From Artocarpus heterophyllus (Eukaryota; Streptophyta; Magnoliopsida; Rosales; Moraceae), in assembly GCA_025403435.1 (NCBI GenBank), contig CM046350.1, positions 8,901,512 to 8,965,511 on the forward strand: DNA of 64,000 nucleotides. Direction: 5' to 3'. Of the stretch, positions 38,280 to 50,146 are shown in pieces (position 1 is the first letter of the stretch; each line of letters starts with the position of its first letter). The position numbers were made by a program, and so were the translations under genes. The notes below the pieces were generated by a model, which saw only the letters and a program-made list of their open reading frames with translations, searched no databases and had not been told where the DNA came from.

Positions 38280-40448
38280 AATGCAACATTGGATCAATAT
38301 TATAGATGATAAGGCTAAAGTTTCTGGAAGGTTTAGGCTCATATTTATTTATTTATTTATTTTTGCTAATCAGTGGCTTGTGGGACTTCGATACGGAGCT
38401 CGGAGCGGCCGTTGATATTTCCTTCCTTTTTTTTCCCTGTCCTTTTATAATCTTTTGCCACCGCCCTTTTTTTTTTTAATTTTCCTTTCTCTTCAGCTTT
38501 ATGTCATGTCAGGTTAACCTACATGCGTCCATTGGATTTTTTTCGCCCTTTGCCAGTTTTCATTGAAACAACAAATTCGCGGTGCAAATAAAAAAATTAA
38601 CAAAAATACACAAATGAAAAATTAAAAAAAAAAAATTAAACCACCTTTTCACTTTCATGGCTTCATTGGGCATATAAAGGGGGGTTAGCAATTGCCCCGT
38701 AGCTCTGCGTGACATCCCACCTGTGGAAAAATGGTGTCTAAAAGTAAAGTTAAAATTTAAACTTTTAAATTAAAAATTTTATATTGTAATTTTTTTTTTA
38801 TAATAATCATAATATTTTTAAGCTTTACATTATAACAACTAAAATTTTTAATTAGAATTGATTTTATTAGACACCGCATAAGATATGGTGATTTTTCTTT
38901 GAGATCTAAAGCTAGCTACTGCAATACATCCAATTTTACTTTGCCATCCAATTATGCCTGTCCAATTTTTTTTTTTTTCCTTCCAGAAGGTTTTCCATTC
39001 TTTATTTATATTTTAAATTTTCTATTTTTTTTTGGCGTGACGTTTGCTTCTAGAACTCCACATGAGAGAATTTGTCTTGGTCTGGCCTTCTAGAGACAAT
39101 CTAATAGTGATAGAGTTTTTGCCTTTTAAAGAGAGTTTTGGAATTGTAATTGCCGTTCTTGAATTTTCGCACTACTTTTGTTTGATGTAAGGTTGAGATT
39201 CAAATAATTGAGACATTACACAGTTACACCATCAATCCAGCTTTCATGAGAAAGAAGAAAAGCTTCAACATCAAATTCAACATTATTTTCTTGATTGGAA
39301 CTAATTAACCAATTTAAAAACACAATCAAAACCCAGAAAAAAAAATGGTCCAAATTGATTTTGTTTCAATATTTTCTTGCTATAATATTTTTATGTTCGA
39401 ACCTATTACTCAAAATGAGCAAAAGTTTCATGCTAATAAAATGATATTTACTAGAGAACATGAAAAAATTCACTGATTGTAGGACTTTCTTTTTTCACCC
39501 ATCAAATTTGTATCGAAACTATTTATCCTAAATATATTTTTATTTTAGTAAGATTTCAATCAGATTCAACAGCTAAATCATGCTCTGTCGTCGTAAAGCC
39601 CAATACTTATTTATATTAAATGAGGATTCAAAATTGATTGACTGTTGTTCAATGTGTGTCTGATTTAACAATGGTTTTTTGTGAGGAGCTGGTGGGTGCC
39701 TAGAGAGATGCAAATCTCGAGATTAGACAACAGTTTTTTAAAATCATTGTACAACCCCTTCCGGTGAAGTTATATAATTAAAGCTGCTTATAGGCAGAGA
39801 ATTCATATTCAATTCCACCTTAAAATATAGAGTTCAGATTTCCCCAATTTTTTTAAATTAAAAAAGATTAAATAATTTTTTAAGGTGTTTGAGAACATTG
39901 TAATATGTAAAAGTTTTATATTGTTTGAGTTTAAATCAGTACTCTAACTCTCTAAAAATCCATGCTTGTGCCCATTTTCTTTTTGGCTTGAGCAACTTTA
40001 TTTCTATTTGTGGTGTAAATTCTGTTGTTGTGTATCAAGTTATCAACACGAGAAGTATAGTTTTGTTACAGCTTTATCTCTTCTCTTGATGGTACTTGTA
40101 TGGAGCTTCTTTCTTATTTCCTTTTTCTCTTGTTCTTCACGTTAACCCTTTTTTCTCTTCCTGTGATGAGTGACCAAAATTTGCAGAGTGGAATATCCAA
40201 TTGACCCGCCAAAAGAAAATAAACTTTCCCTAAAAAAATGAATTTTTATAACGGGGAAAATAGTTTTGCATTATCGACGAAGCATGTTATTTTATCTGTT
40301 GTATTAATTTCTTAACGGTCTGATTTGTGACTATCTACGTTAAAAACTTATAACACATGACATAAAATTATTTTCAATTACAGATCACACTTTTAAAAAA
40401 ATTAATCACATGATTAAAATAACATGCTCTATCAACAACATGAAATTG
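38280..40448. other. Upstream intergenic DNA of F-box copy 1
   Basis: AT-rich with homopolymer runs. No gene or complete transposon recognised. It probably includes the distal promoter of the F-box gene. Confidence 0.4.
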
Positions 40449-40453
40449 CCTTT

Positions 40454-42485
40454 TGTTGGAAACAAAGTGCGCAGCGGAATTTTAAAAATTTTTCATCAGA
40501 GTATTTTCCAAAACACAAGTATGACATGTTATATGTATAAATTAAACAGATCTTACTAACCTCAGTGTGCCGAAGAACCTCCGCGACCTGTGTAGAGAAG
40601 TAACGTTCCAGAAGAGCCTCAACCAACTGGTCTTCTTTGCTATTCTCTATCCACAACCGGAGTGAGTGTGGGCTCACACGTACAGCTCTTCCACCGGTGA
40701 CTCTCCTTCCAACCAATAGAGAGAACCCAAAGCTAGTGTTCGTGATTTGTGAACAAAAGCTCTCAGGGAGTTTTCAGATGCTCACTAGAAGAGTATCACT
40801 CTTAATTTCTCAAATTGATCTGAGTAAATCATTAGACTCACTCCCTTTTTATACCTATTGGTCCTTGGGGTCAGTCCATATCAGATTAGGTCTCAAAAAT
40901 CGAAACAGAATCAAGTTCGGATCAATATCTGATAAGATACGCGTTAAAAACGCGTAATCTTAGCTGTCGCGGTCGGCATGCCGAACTGTGAGATAGGCAG
41001 GCCGAACTGGCAAGTTCGGCAGGCCGAACTTTCTGATCGGCAGGCCGAACTGCCGAGAAAAAATCTCCGCGAATCTTTTATTTTCCACCCGAGATTCTAA
41101 AGGATAAAGTCTCAGTTTTGATTCAAATAGCCCAATAGAAAAGATATCTGATCAAAACAAACTCTATCAAGATAATCTCTAAGAAAATAAATCAATTCAA
41201 ATAATTCTACAAGTTTATCTTGTTCTAATTGTCCAAAATTAAAACAACCGATAAACAGACAAGAATTATCCGAACGCCATAATTCAACAAGTTCATCTTG
41301 AACTAATTTCTTACAAAATTAATTCAACCGATAAACAGACATGAATTATTTGATTCTTATAAATTTTAAACCAATCTGATAAATCCGACATAAGTCACCA
41401 ATTATTGGAAAAGCACGCCGTGTCGTTACAGGATTTTGTGAGCTAGCAAAGGGGACCAAAATGGACCTATAAAGTTCAAGCTCATGATAACTATGAAACC
41501 CAATATCCCAGATATACATTTCACAATTATCAACTCCAACGCTACTCCACTAAAAGCTTGGAGCTGCACTCTCGAACTTTACAGAATTACGAAGCTCGTG
41601 TAGCTAAGTCTCCATGACATATCATAGTGTATCGCATCCCCATATGATCATCCATAATCGGCTTAAGGACAAGTTCTGTCTTACCTTCCCGATTATTTTT
41701 ATCTTACGTTCCATTGTCTCACCATTAGAAAACTTACCATCCAAAGATAGTATACCATTCGGTTACACCTATGTATCCAAATGGTTGAGCGCTCCAGTTT
41801 TCCAATTACAGGACAACGCATATAAGAGGATATCATTACTCCTAAAGAGGAGCTATGGATTCCATATCTATGAATAACAAGTCTACGCTATCAAGAGTCA
41901 TGCCTCCAACGTACCGGCATGCATGCCACTATAGAGATGTGGGAGTCACCCATTGGTACATCAAAAGACACAAGTCGAGACAACGGGCCCATTATTCATC
42001 TCAGGATTAAGATACAATACAAACGACTGTCTAAAGTGAATCGATTTGCCAAGACAGAATTATTAATCCAAATCAATTCACTTTATGTCCCGATCCAACA
42101 CATCGTCACCTATGACAACGCGCCAATGTTTCTATTCACGGAGTCCAACTCCGATGGCCAAGACAAACCATCTCCCAAAAGGGATATAGACAACATAACA
42201 ATCTTTACATGAATAAAGCGCCCAACTTTATTCCCTCGATTGCGGATCATATATTTTAGACCATCACCTTAAGAGTCGTGTCTACCGCATAATCATCCCA
42301 TCATATGCCCAACTCTTAAGGTTTAGACTGACAGTCTCAGACTACTGTTTGCTTATCATACATTCAACGAATATGAACGTAAAGAGGACAATATTTGGTA
42401 TATATAAATGAATAAATTCTTTATTGATAAAAATGTCTCCAAAAACGTATTACATTTTTACTCCTTAGAGCATACATGTCTAACA
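40454..42485 (-). repeat. 3' LTR of the copia element
   Basis: Sense-strand termini are TGTTAGAC and CCAACA. It has a TATA box (TATAAAAAG) at 40845-40853 and a cluster of TCGGCAGGCCGA-like near-palindromes at 40972-41059. The minus-strand promoter in this LTR points towards the F-box gene at 38091. Confidence 0.95.
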
Positions 42486-42495
42486 ATCTCCCACT
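42486..42495 (-). other. Polypurine tract of the copia element
   Basis: AGTGGGAGAT on the minus strand, directly before the TGTTAGAC of the 3' LTR and a few bases after the polyprotein stop (42500-42502). Confidence 0.85.
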
Positions 42496-42499
42496 TGCA

Positions 42500-45400
42500 C
42501 TAAGTGAGTAAATACTGCAAATTTCGCATCCCCATAGCTTCCACATGCCTTTCGAAGACTCTCCCAGAAAGTGTCTTCGTAAATGGATCAGCTAAATTGT
42601 CCTCTGACGCGATCTTGCACACCGTGACATGCCCGCTCTCAACGAAGTCCTTTATCACATGATACTTCCGATCAATATGCTTACTCTTCTTGTGAAATCT
42701 TGGTTCCTTAGCATTAGCTACCGCCGCACTGTTATCACAGTACAGTGATACCGCTTTATCCATACCAGGAACTACCTCAAGATCCCCAAGGAACTTGCGG
42801 AGCCACACTGCTTCTTTCGAAGCATCACTAGCCGCCACATACTCGGCTTCCATCGTTGAATCCGAAGTGCAATCTTGCTTCGCACTTCTCCAACTGATGG
42901 CACCGCCACCCAGAGTAAACACAAACCCTGAAGTCGATTTCCTAGAATCCAGGCAGGATTGAAAATCCGAATCAGTGTATCCTAGAGGAGTTAAATCCTC
43001 ACCCGAATACACAAGCATATACCCTCGAGTCCTTCTCAGGTACTTGAAAATATGCTTTACCGCAACCCAATGGTTCGGTCCTGGATCCGCCTGAAATCGA
43101 CTCACAATCCCGACCGCATAGCTAATATCCGGTCGAGTGCAAAGCATGGCATACATGAGACTACCCACTGCCGAAGCATAAGGCACCTTCTTCATGTATT
43201 CTCTTTCTTCATAAGACTTTGGAGAGTCTTTCTTAGAAAGAGTAATTCCAGACCTAGATGGTTGCCCACCTTTCTTGGAATCCTGCATTGCAAACCTCCT
43301 GAGAATTTTATCTATGTAGCCGGCCTGTGACAAAGCTATCATTTTGTTCTTCCTATCCCGCAAGATCTGGATACCGAGAACAAAATTAGCCTCACCCAAG
43401 TCCTTCATGTCAAACTGCTTGGTCAACCATAATTTGACCGATGACAACGCCCCAACGTCATTGCCAATTAGCAGAATGTCATCTACATAGAGTAGTAGAA
43501 AAACCACCTTCCCATTCTTAATGTGTTTGTAAACACATGGTTCATCCACATTTTGTGAGAACCCATAAGTCTTGATCACTTGATCAAATCTTATGTTCCA
43601 AGAACGAGAAGCCTGCTTAAGTCCATAAATAGACTTTAGCAACTTACAAACCTTACCCTCTTGACCCGCGACCTTGAACCCGTCTGGTTGTTCCATATAA
43701 ATGGACTCATCAAGATAGCCATTCAGAAAAGCCGTCTTGACATCCATCTGCCAAATCTCGTAGTCGAGAGCGGCAGCTATGGACAAGAGAATCCGGATGG
43801 ACTTAAGCATGGCTACAGGCGAAAAGGTTTCCTCATAATCGATTCCTTCCTTTTGCGCATAACCCTTAGCTACCAGTCTAGCCTTAAAGGTTTCGACCTT
43901 TCCATCCACTCCTCTTTTCCTCTTGTAGATCCACTTACACCCTATGGGTTTTACCCCTTCGGGAAGATCCACAAGCTCCCAGACCCGATTAGTCTCCATA
44001 GACTTCATCTCAATGTTCATGGCCTCTGTCCAGAGTCTTGAATCAACATCCTCCATAGCTTCTGCGTAAGTATAAGGATCCCTGTCATGTTCATCCGGTT
44101 CAGCCAAAAAGACCTCCCCATTGAACATATACCTCTCAGGTTGACGCCCGATCCTCCCACTACGCCGAAGCCCCTGTGGTTGTTGTTCAGGTTTGTTTGG
44201 TTTTTCTACACCGATCGGAATGGTTTCGTTCGGAACCTCCGGAGTAAACGGATTACCCCTCAACTCCTCAAGCACCACTTTGCTTTGAGGTTTAAAGTCG
44301 TTCATGTAACTCTCCTCAAGGAAAGTTGCATTAGTTGAAACCACGACTTTATTTTCCTTTGGGTTATAAAAATAACCCCCTTTAGTCCCTTTTGGATATC
44401 CTACAAACACGCAAACTTCTGAACGTGCTTCCAACTTATTCGGATCCTTAAACAGGACATGAGCTGGACATCCCCATATGCGAATATGGTTTAAGGATGT
44501 CTTCCGTCTTGTCCACAACTCGTGAGGAGTTTTAGGGACCGATTTTGAAGGCACATTGTTCAAAAGATAACATGCGGTTTGTAGTGCATATCCCCAAAAG
44601 GATAAAGGCAATGATGAATAACTCATCATGGACCGAATCATGTCCAACAAAGTCCTATTCCTTCTCTCCGCTACGCCATTCTGCTGCGGAGTGCCCGGCG
44701 CAGTCAAATGGGATAAAATCCCATTCTCTAACAAGTGTCCCAAGAACTCATCAGAAAGGTATTCCCCACCTCGATCAGATCGAAGTGCCTTTATGGGTCT
44801 ACCCAATTGCTTTTCCACTTCAGCCCGAAACTCCCTGAACTTATCATAAGTTTCGCTTTTGTGGTGCATTAGGTACACATACCCATATCTTGAGTAATCG
44901 TCAATAAAAGTGACGAAGTACTCATACCCTCCTCGTGCCCGGATGTTCATCGGTCCGCAAACATCACTATGCACAAGTTCTAGAACCCCTTCGGCCCTAT
45001 TGCCCTTAGACCCGTATGGTCTTTTGGTCATTTTACCCTCCAAACAAGACTCACATTGAGGTATAGATTCCACCTTTAAGTGACTTAAAGGTCCATCCCT
45101 TACCAACCTTTGAATCCTATTCAGGTTAATATGGCCAAGGCGCAAATGCCAAAGATAAGTCTTATTAGAGTGAGAAGTTTTAAGTCTTTTTGAGTCATTA
45201 TCATTTATCTCAGCATTAAGCAATAAGTCCATCTTAGGTTTGATAAAATATAGATTATTTTGCATCCATCCAGAACAGATAAAAGATTTGTTTTTACGAA
45301 TCACCACTTTTTCATTAAAAGATACCACGTAGGAGTCTTTAAATAAAGAAGATACAGAAATTAAATTCCTTTTAAATTTAGGAACATAAAAACAATCTCG

Positions 45401-46453
45401 CAAAATTAAACTCCTATAATTATCAAAATAAAGATGGACATCTCCCACTGCTTCCGCTGAGACCAAGGATCCATCGCCCATCCGAAGCGTTAAGTCTTCA
45501 CGAAGTAGACTTCTCGTTTCTTTGAATCCCTGCAGAGAAACACAAACATGATTAGTTGCACCGGAATCTATGACCCAAATGTCACAGGATTCCTCAACCA
45601 AACAAGTTTCTAAATATAGAAGATCACACCTACCTCCCTTGGAAAGGAAGTCCTTGCAATGCTTCTTTATATGCCCGACCTTACCACAAAAGAAGCACTT
45701 AAGCTTCTTTGGGTTTTTCTTCTTCTTCTTCTTGCTCTTGGTAGCAATAGGAATAGAAGACTTCCCACTTTTGGCCCGTTGCTTCTTTCCATTCCCAGAG
45801 TTAGGATTGGAACCAGAAGCAGCTACCATATTGGCCTCTCCACCAGCAGGAGACTCCCTGATCAGCAGTTCAAACTCCTGTAACTGTTTCATCAGTTCTG
45901 TCAAGGTCATATCCCGTCTATTGCTTAGATTAAAAGTAGCTCTAAACGGAATAAATTCCTTAGACAGAGTCTCAAAGACCATAGTCATCTGAGTTTCAGC
46001 ATCGATGTCGGCTCCATTGGTTTGAGCCTCAGCGAGGTAACCCATGACCAACATCATGTGCTCCTTTACAGATGTCCCCGGTCTCTGTCTACAGTTTAAG
46101 AGTTTCCGAAGCGCCCCTTGCCGCTTTGTTATGGCCTGGCCTCCAAACATATCCTCAAGATTATCCAAGATCTGCTTCGCAGTCTCATAATCCTGATGTT
46201 GAGCCTGCAGCACGTTATTCATGCTAGCCATAACATAGCAGCGGGCCTGATCATTAGCATCTTTCCAGCGGTCGTACGCTTGGAATTGCTCATTACTTGA
46301 GTCTCCCGTAGGCTCGGGAGGACAAGGAGTTGTCAGTACATATTTCAGTTTCTCAAAGGATAGGACGATGTCCAGGTTCCGTTTCCAATCATTATAGTTC
46401 TCACCGGTTAATTGGTTTTTGTCAAGTATCGATGATAAAGCGTTTTTAGACAT
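42500..46453 (-). CDS. Copia gag-pol polyprotein, intact
   Basis: 1317 residues from the ATG at 46453 (MSKNALSS). The frame is open 24 codons further upstream, but the MSKN start fits copia polyproteins, which typically begin with a short stretch before LTGENYNDW. Order: gag with zinc knuckle [14 protein letters not shown] (about 252-265); protease [12 protein letters not shown] (about 290); integrase with its HHCC finger (about 440-475) and catalytic core including LRSDRGGEY; reverse transcriptase ([12 protein letters not shown], catalytic YVDD near 991); and RNase H ([18 protein letters not shown] to [11 protein letters not shown]). The integrase-before-RT order defines Ty1/copia. No stop or frameshift was found. 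The product would form virus-like particles and copy the element through RNA. Confidence 0.96.
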   Translation of the reverse strand: MSKNALSSILDKNQLTGENYNDWKRNLDIVLSFEKLKYVLTTPCPPEPTGDSSNEQFQAYDRWKDANDQARCYVMASMNNVLQAQHQDYETAKQILDNLEDMFGGQAITKRQGALRKLLNCRQRPGTSVKEHMMLVMGYLAEAQTNGADIDAETQMTMVFETLSKEFIPFRATFNLSNRRDMTLTELMKQLQEFELLIRESPAGGEANMVAASGSNPNSGNGKKQRAKSGKSSIPIATKSKKKKKKNPKKLKCFFCGKVGHIKKHCKDFLSKGGRCDLLYLETCLVEESCDIWVIDSGATNHVCVSLQGFKETRSLLREDLTLRMGDGSLVSAEAVGDVHLYFDNYRSLILRDCFYVPKFKRNLISVSSLFKDSYVVSFNEKVVIRKNKSFICSGWMQNNLYFIKPKMDLLLNAEINDNDSKRLKTSHSNKTYLWHLRLGHINLNRIQRLVRDGPLSHLKVESIPQCESCLEGKMTKRPYGSKGNRAEGVLELVHSDVCGPMNIRARGGYEYFVTFIDDYSRYGYVYLMHHKSETYDKFREFRAEVEKQLGRPIKALRSDRGGEYLSDEFLGHLLENGILSHLTAPGTPQQNGVAERRNRTLLDMIRSMMSYSSLPLSFWGYALQTACYLLNNVPSKSVPKTPHELWTRRKTSLNHIRIWGCPAHVLFKDPNKLEARSEVCVFVGYPKGTKGGYFYNPKENKVVVSTNATFLEESYMNDFKPQSKVVLEELRGNPFTPEVPNETIPIGVEKPNKPEQQPQGLRRSGRIGRQPERYMFNGEVFLAEPDEHDRDPYTYAEAMEDVDSRLWTEAMNIEMKSMETNRVWELVDLPEGVKPIGCKWIYKRKRGVDGKVETFKARLVAKGYAQKEGIDYEETFSPVAMLKSIRILLSIAAALDYEIWQMDVKTAFLNGYLDESIYMEQPDGFKVAGQEGKVCKLLKSIYGLKQASRSWNIRFDQVIKTYGFSQNVDEPCVYKHIKNGKVVFLLLYVDDILLIGNDVGALSSVKLWLTKQFDMKDLGEANFVLGIQILRDRKNKMIALSQAGYIDKILRRFAMQDSKKGGQPSRSGITLSKKDSPKSYEEREYMKKVPYASAVGSLMYAMLCTRPDISYAVGIVSRFQADPGPNHWVAVKHIFKYLRRTRGYMLVYSGEDLTPLGYTDSDFQSCLDSRKSTSGFVFTLGGGAISWRSAKQDCTSDSTMEAEYVAASDASKEAVWLRKFLGDLEVVPGMDKAVSLYCDNSAAVANAKEPRFHKKSKHIDRKYHVIKDFVESGHVTVCKIASEDNLADPFTKTLSGRVFERHVEAMGMRNLQYLLT

Positions 46454-46599
46454 TTTCAATCTACAATAAAGAATCATATACCAAACATAAGCAAACATAT
46501 TTAATAATTTAGTAAGATAACACAATCATGTAAAATCATACAAATGTGTTTATGTGTCAAAACCTTGAAAATATCACAACCTTACAACGATAATTCCCA

Positions 46600-46930
46600 A
46601 CTCAGAATTCAACAAGCTCCTAGGGGAGTCATGCCAAATTCAATCAGGAACACGGATCCCCTCCTGATTAATATATGCCATCCAGGACCCGTATGATCCA
46701 GCATATACTAATAATCGTTTCTTTGGCCATTAATTTTATTAACAGAGCTCCTAGGGGAGGTTAATAATAAAATTAACGTGAGTGTATAACCACCGTTTCA
46801 ATATTTTATCCATGATTTATAATCACCACCTAGGGGTGTGCAACCATAAATCATACTAAAATACCTTATCCTTTTAGAGATCCAATCTGGTACATAATAG
46901 AAATCCCTTCCTAGGGGTTGGGACCATCAT
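46600..46930 (-). other. Hairpin-rich segment of the copia leader
   Basis: Four CTAGGGG sites (46620, 46751, 46830, 46911) are set in inverted repeats. Arms: 46642-46649 with 46662-46669 (8 bp), 46672-46678 with 46701-46707 (7 bp), 46730-46743 with 46760-46776 (14 bp plus a 3 nt bulge), and 46812-46820 with 46846-46854 (9 bp). The last two have the CCTAGG site at their tip. They lie 150-500 nt before the polyprotein start codon in the sense RNA. Function unknown; packaging, dimerisation or translation control are guesses. Confidence 0.6.
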
Positions 46931-47420
46931 GTTCTTCCTATGGACCAACGATGGAGGCCTTAGGTTCTCTCTTCGAAAACCTTCTCCCACTCAATCTTTT
47001 GAAGTCAAGGTTTTATTTTAAAATTATGCATGAACAATTTTAATATGAGCGGCACTCCCTATTCTATATGACATGTTATCAATATACATGGTAAATCATA
47101 TTATAATGCAGACAAGCAAAGCAATCAAGCAAAGCTACAAGCATAATAATAATAACCGTAATATTATGGTTCCACCCTAGAGAATAGAAAAAACTAAGAT
47201 TACAAGAGAATAATCGAGACATTTATCGATTCTTCATCCTTGAATCCTCAAGCTGTATCCTTCTTCATGTAATATCCATCTTCAAGTCCTCAATCCCGTA
47301 TGAATCGAACACTTCATATTTCCGGTCATATCCAAATTTAATGTTTCTCAGAATCGTCCCAAAAATAAAATTAAAACTGCACCAAAAATTGCACCTTTTC
47401 TGGACACCTGGATGCTCTCT

Positions 47421-47603
47421 GTCGGCAGGCCGATCTAGGTGATCGGTCTGCCGATCATGGTGGTTCGGCCTGCCGAACATGAAGGTTCGGCCTGCCGGCA
47501 GAGCACCAAAATTTCTGCCCCACTGTCGGCCTGCCGGACCGTACGTCCGGCCTGCCGATCTGTGACTTTCGGCCTGCCGAACTGTGAGGTCCGGCATGCC
47601 GAC
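47421..47603. repeat. Array of 12 bp near-palindromes in the copia leader
   Basis: About eight sites of the form TCGGC(A/C)(G/T)GCCGA, spaced roughly 20-30 bp apart, form a GC-rich island. The same motif is clustered in U3 of both LTRs (40972-41059 and 48628-48715) and, decayed, at 53793-53885. Confidence 0.8.
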
Positions 47604-48094
47604 CGAGCAGAAAACCCTCAATCCAGAAAATACAATTTTAATGCAATTCATCAATTTTATTTTCAACAATTCAAAAACATAAAATTAGAGACTCAGGAAA
47701 TACTTGGAGGCGCCATCATCTATCTTCAAGATCCGACTTCTCGTTCCGTCTTCTCCGAATAATTATTTAATTACAAAATTCTTACAAATTAAATAATAAT
47801 TCCTAGACGGAGATGATAGTCCGCCATCTATTTACATGAAAAACCTAGATACACATTCTAACCTCTAAGGAACCATAACCGGTATTAATTAATTAATAAA
47901 TAATTAAACAACAATTTAATCAACCATAATTAATTAATAAACATTCACCACATAATCCATGACAACATATATATTATATAGAAACCTAGAGTGCCATCTC
48001 TCTATAAAATTCAATTCAAGCATTGGAGAGATTAAGATCACAAAATTTATGCATATAACATGATCACAAACTTGCAAATTTATGTAAAAACCTC

Positions 48095-48107
48095 GGCTCT
48101 GATACCA
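48095..48107 (-). other. Primer binding site of the copia element
   Basis: TGGTATCAGAGCC on the minus strand, 2 nt inside the 5' LTR. It is complementary to the 3' end of plant initiator methionine tRNA, the usual primer for copia elements. Confidence 0.93.
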
Positions 48108-48109
48108 AT

Positions 48110-50141
48110 TGTTGGAAACAAAGTGCGCAGCGGAATTTTAAAAATTTTTCATCAGAGTATTTTCCAAAACACAAGTATGACATGTTATATGTATAAATTA
48201 AACAGATCTTACTAACCTCAGTGTGCCGAAGAACCTCCGCGACCTGTGTAGAGAAGTAACGTTCCAGAAGAGCCTCAACCAACTGGTCTTCTTTGCTATT
48301 CTCTATCCACAACCGGAGTGAGTGTGGGCTCACACGTACAGCTCTTCCACCGGTGACTCTCCTTCCAACCAATAGAGAGAACCCAAAGCTAGTGTTCGTG
48401 ATTTGTGAACAAAAGCTCTCAGGGAGTTTTCAGATGCTCACTAGAAGAGTATCACTCTTAATTTCTCAAATTGATCTGAGTAAATCATTAGACTCACTCC
48501 CTTTTTATACCTATTGGTCCTTGGGGTCAGTCCATATCAGATTAGGTCTCAAAAATCGAAACAGAATCAAGTTCGGATCAATATCTGATAAGATACGCGT
48601 TAAAAACGCGTAATCTTAGCTGTCGCGGTCGGCATGCCGAACTGTGAGATAGGCAGGCCGAACTGGCAAGTTCGGCAGGCCGAACTTTCTGATCGGCAGG
48701 CCGAACTGCCGAGAAAAAATCTCCGCGAATCTTTTATTTTCCACCCGAGATTCTAAAGGATAAAGTCTCAGTTTTGATTCAAATAGCCCAATAGAAAAGA
48801 TATCTGATCAAAACAAACTCTATCAAGATAATCTCTAAGAAAATAAATCAATTCAAATAATTCTACAAGTTTATCTTGTTCTAATTGTCCAAAATTAAAA
48901 CAACCGATAAACAGACAAGAATTATCCGAACGCCATAATTCAACAAGTTCATCTTGAACTAATTTCTTACAAAATTAATTCAACCGATAAACAGACATGA
49001 ATTATTTGATTCTTATAAATTTTAAACCAATCTGATAAATCCGACATAAGTCACCAATTATTGGAAAAGCACGCCGTGTCGTTACAGGATTTTGTGAGCT
49101 AGCAAAGGGGACCAAAATGGACCTATAAAGTTCAAGCTCATGATAACTATGAAACCCAATATCCCAGATATACATTTCACAATTATCAACTCCAACGCTA
49201 CTCCACTAAAAGCTTGGAGCTGCACTCTCGAACTTTACAGAATTACGAAGCTCGTGTAGCTAAGTCTCCATGACATATCATAGTGTATCGCATCCCCATA
49301 TGATCATCCATAATCGGCTTAAGGACAAGTTCTGTCTTACCTTCCCGATTATTTTTATCTTACGTTCCATTGTCTCACCATTAGAAAACTTACCATCCAA
49401 AGATAGTATACCATTCGGTTACACCTATGTATCCAAATGGTTGAGCGCTCCAGTTTTCCAATTACAGGACAACGCATATAAGAGGATATCATTACTCCTA
49501 AAGAGGAGCTATGGATTCCATATCTATGAATAACAAGTCTACGCTATCAAGAGTCATGCCTCCAACGTACCGGCATGCATGCCACTATAGAGATGTGGGA
49601 GTCACCCATTGGTACATCAAAAGACACAAGTCGAGACAACGGGCCCATTATTCATCTCAGGATTAAGATACAATACAAACGACTGTCTAAAGTGAATCGA
49701 TTTGCCAAGACAGAATTATTAATCCAAATCAATTCACTTTATGTCCCGATCCAACACATCGTCACCTATGACAACGCGCCAATGTTTCTATTCACGGAGT
49801 CCAACTCCGATGGCCAAGACAAACCATCTCCCAAAAGGGATATAGACAACATAACAATCTTTACATGAATAAAGCGCCCAACTTTATTCCCTCGATTGCG
49901 GATCATATATTTTAGACCATCACCTTAAGAGTCGTGTCTACCGCATAATCATCCCATCATATGCCCAACTCTTAAGGTTTAGACTGACAGTCTCAGACTA
50001 CTGTTTGCTTATCATACATTCAACGAATATGAACGTAAAGAGGACAATATTTGGTATATATAAATGAATAAATTCTTTATTGATAAAAATGTCTCCAAAA
50101 ACGTATTACATTTTTACTCCTTAGAGCATACATGTCTAACA
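48110..50141 (-). repeat. 5' LTR of the copia element
   Basis: Matches 40454-42485 with no difference that I could find by eye. The promoter TATA box (TATAAAAAG) is at 48501-48509, so R and U5 occupy roughly 48110-48475. The near-palindrome cluster is 120-215 bp upstream of the TATA box, where an enhancer would be expected. Confidence 0.95.
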
Positions 50142-50146
50142 CCTTT

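Larger units (their letters stand above)
40454..50141 (-). mobile_element. Complete, apparently young Ty1/copia retrotransposon
   Basis: 9688 bp, flanked by CCTTT on both sides (40449-40453 and 50142-50146). The LTRs are 40454-42485 and 48110-50141, each 2032 bp at a constant offset of 7656, and I saw no difference between them. The primer binding site, complementary to initiator Met tRNA, is on the minus strand at 48095-48107. The polypurine tract (AGTGGGAGAT) is at 42486-42495. One uninterrupted polyprotein frame lies between them. The 1.66 kb leader is unusually long and structured. Everything needed for autonomous movement is present by inspection. Confidence 0.96.

Noticed and set aside
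40637..42212. Several 87-106 codon frames inside the copia LTRs, repeated at 48293-49868
   Set aside because: They recur only because the LTRs match each other. They have no domain and lie antisense to the element.
47421..47603. CRISPR-like array of spaced palindromic repeats
   Set aside because: The units are only 12 bp, the spacing is irregular, and they lie inside a plant retrotransposon leader. Not CRISPR.
47265..47669. 134-codon open frame on the sense strand of the copia leader
   Set aside because: It runs through the GC-rich near-palindromes, where stops are rare by composition, and shows no domain. Probably fortuitous.
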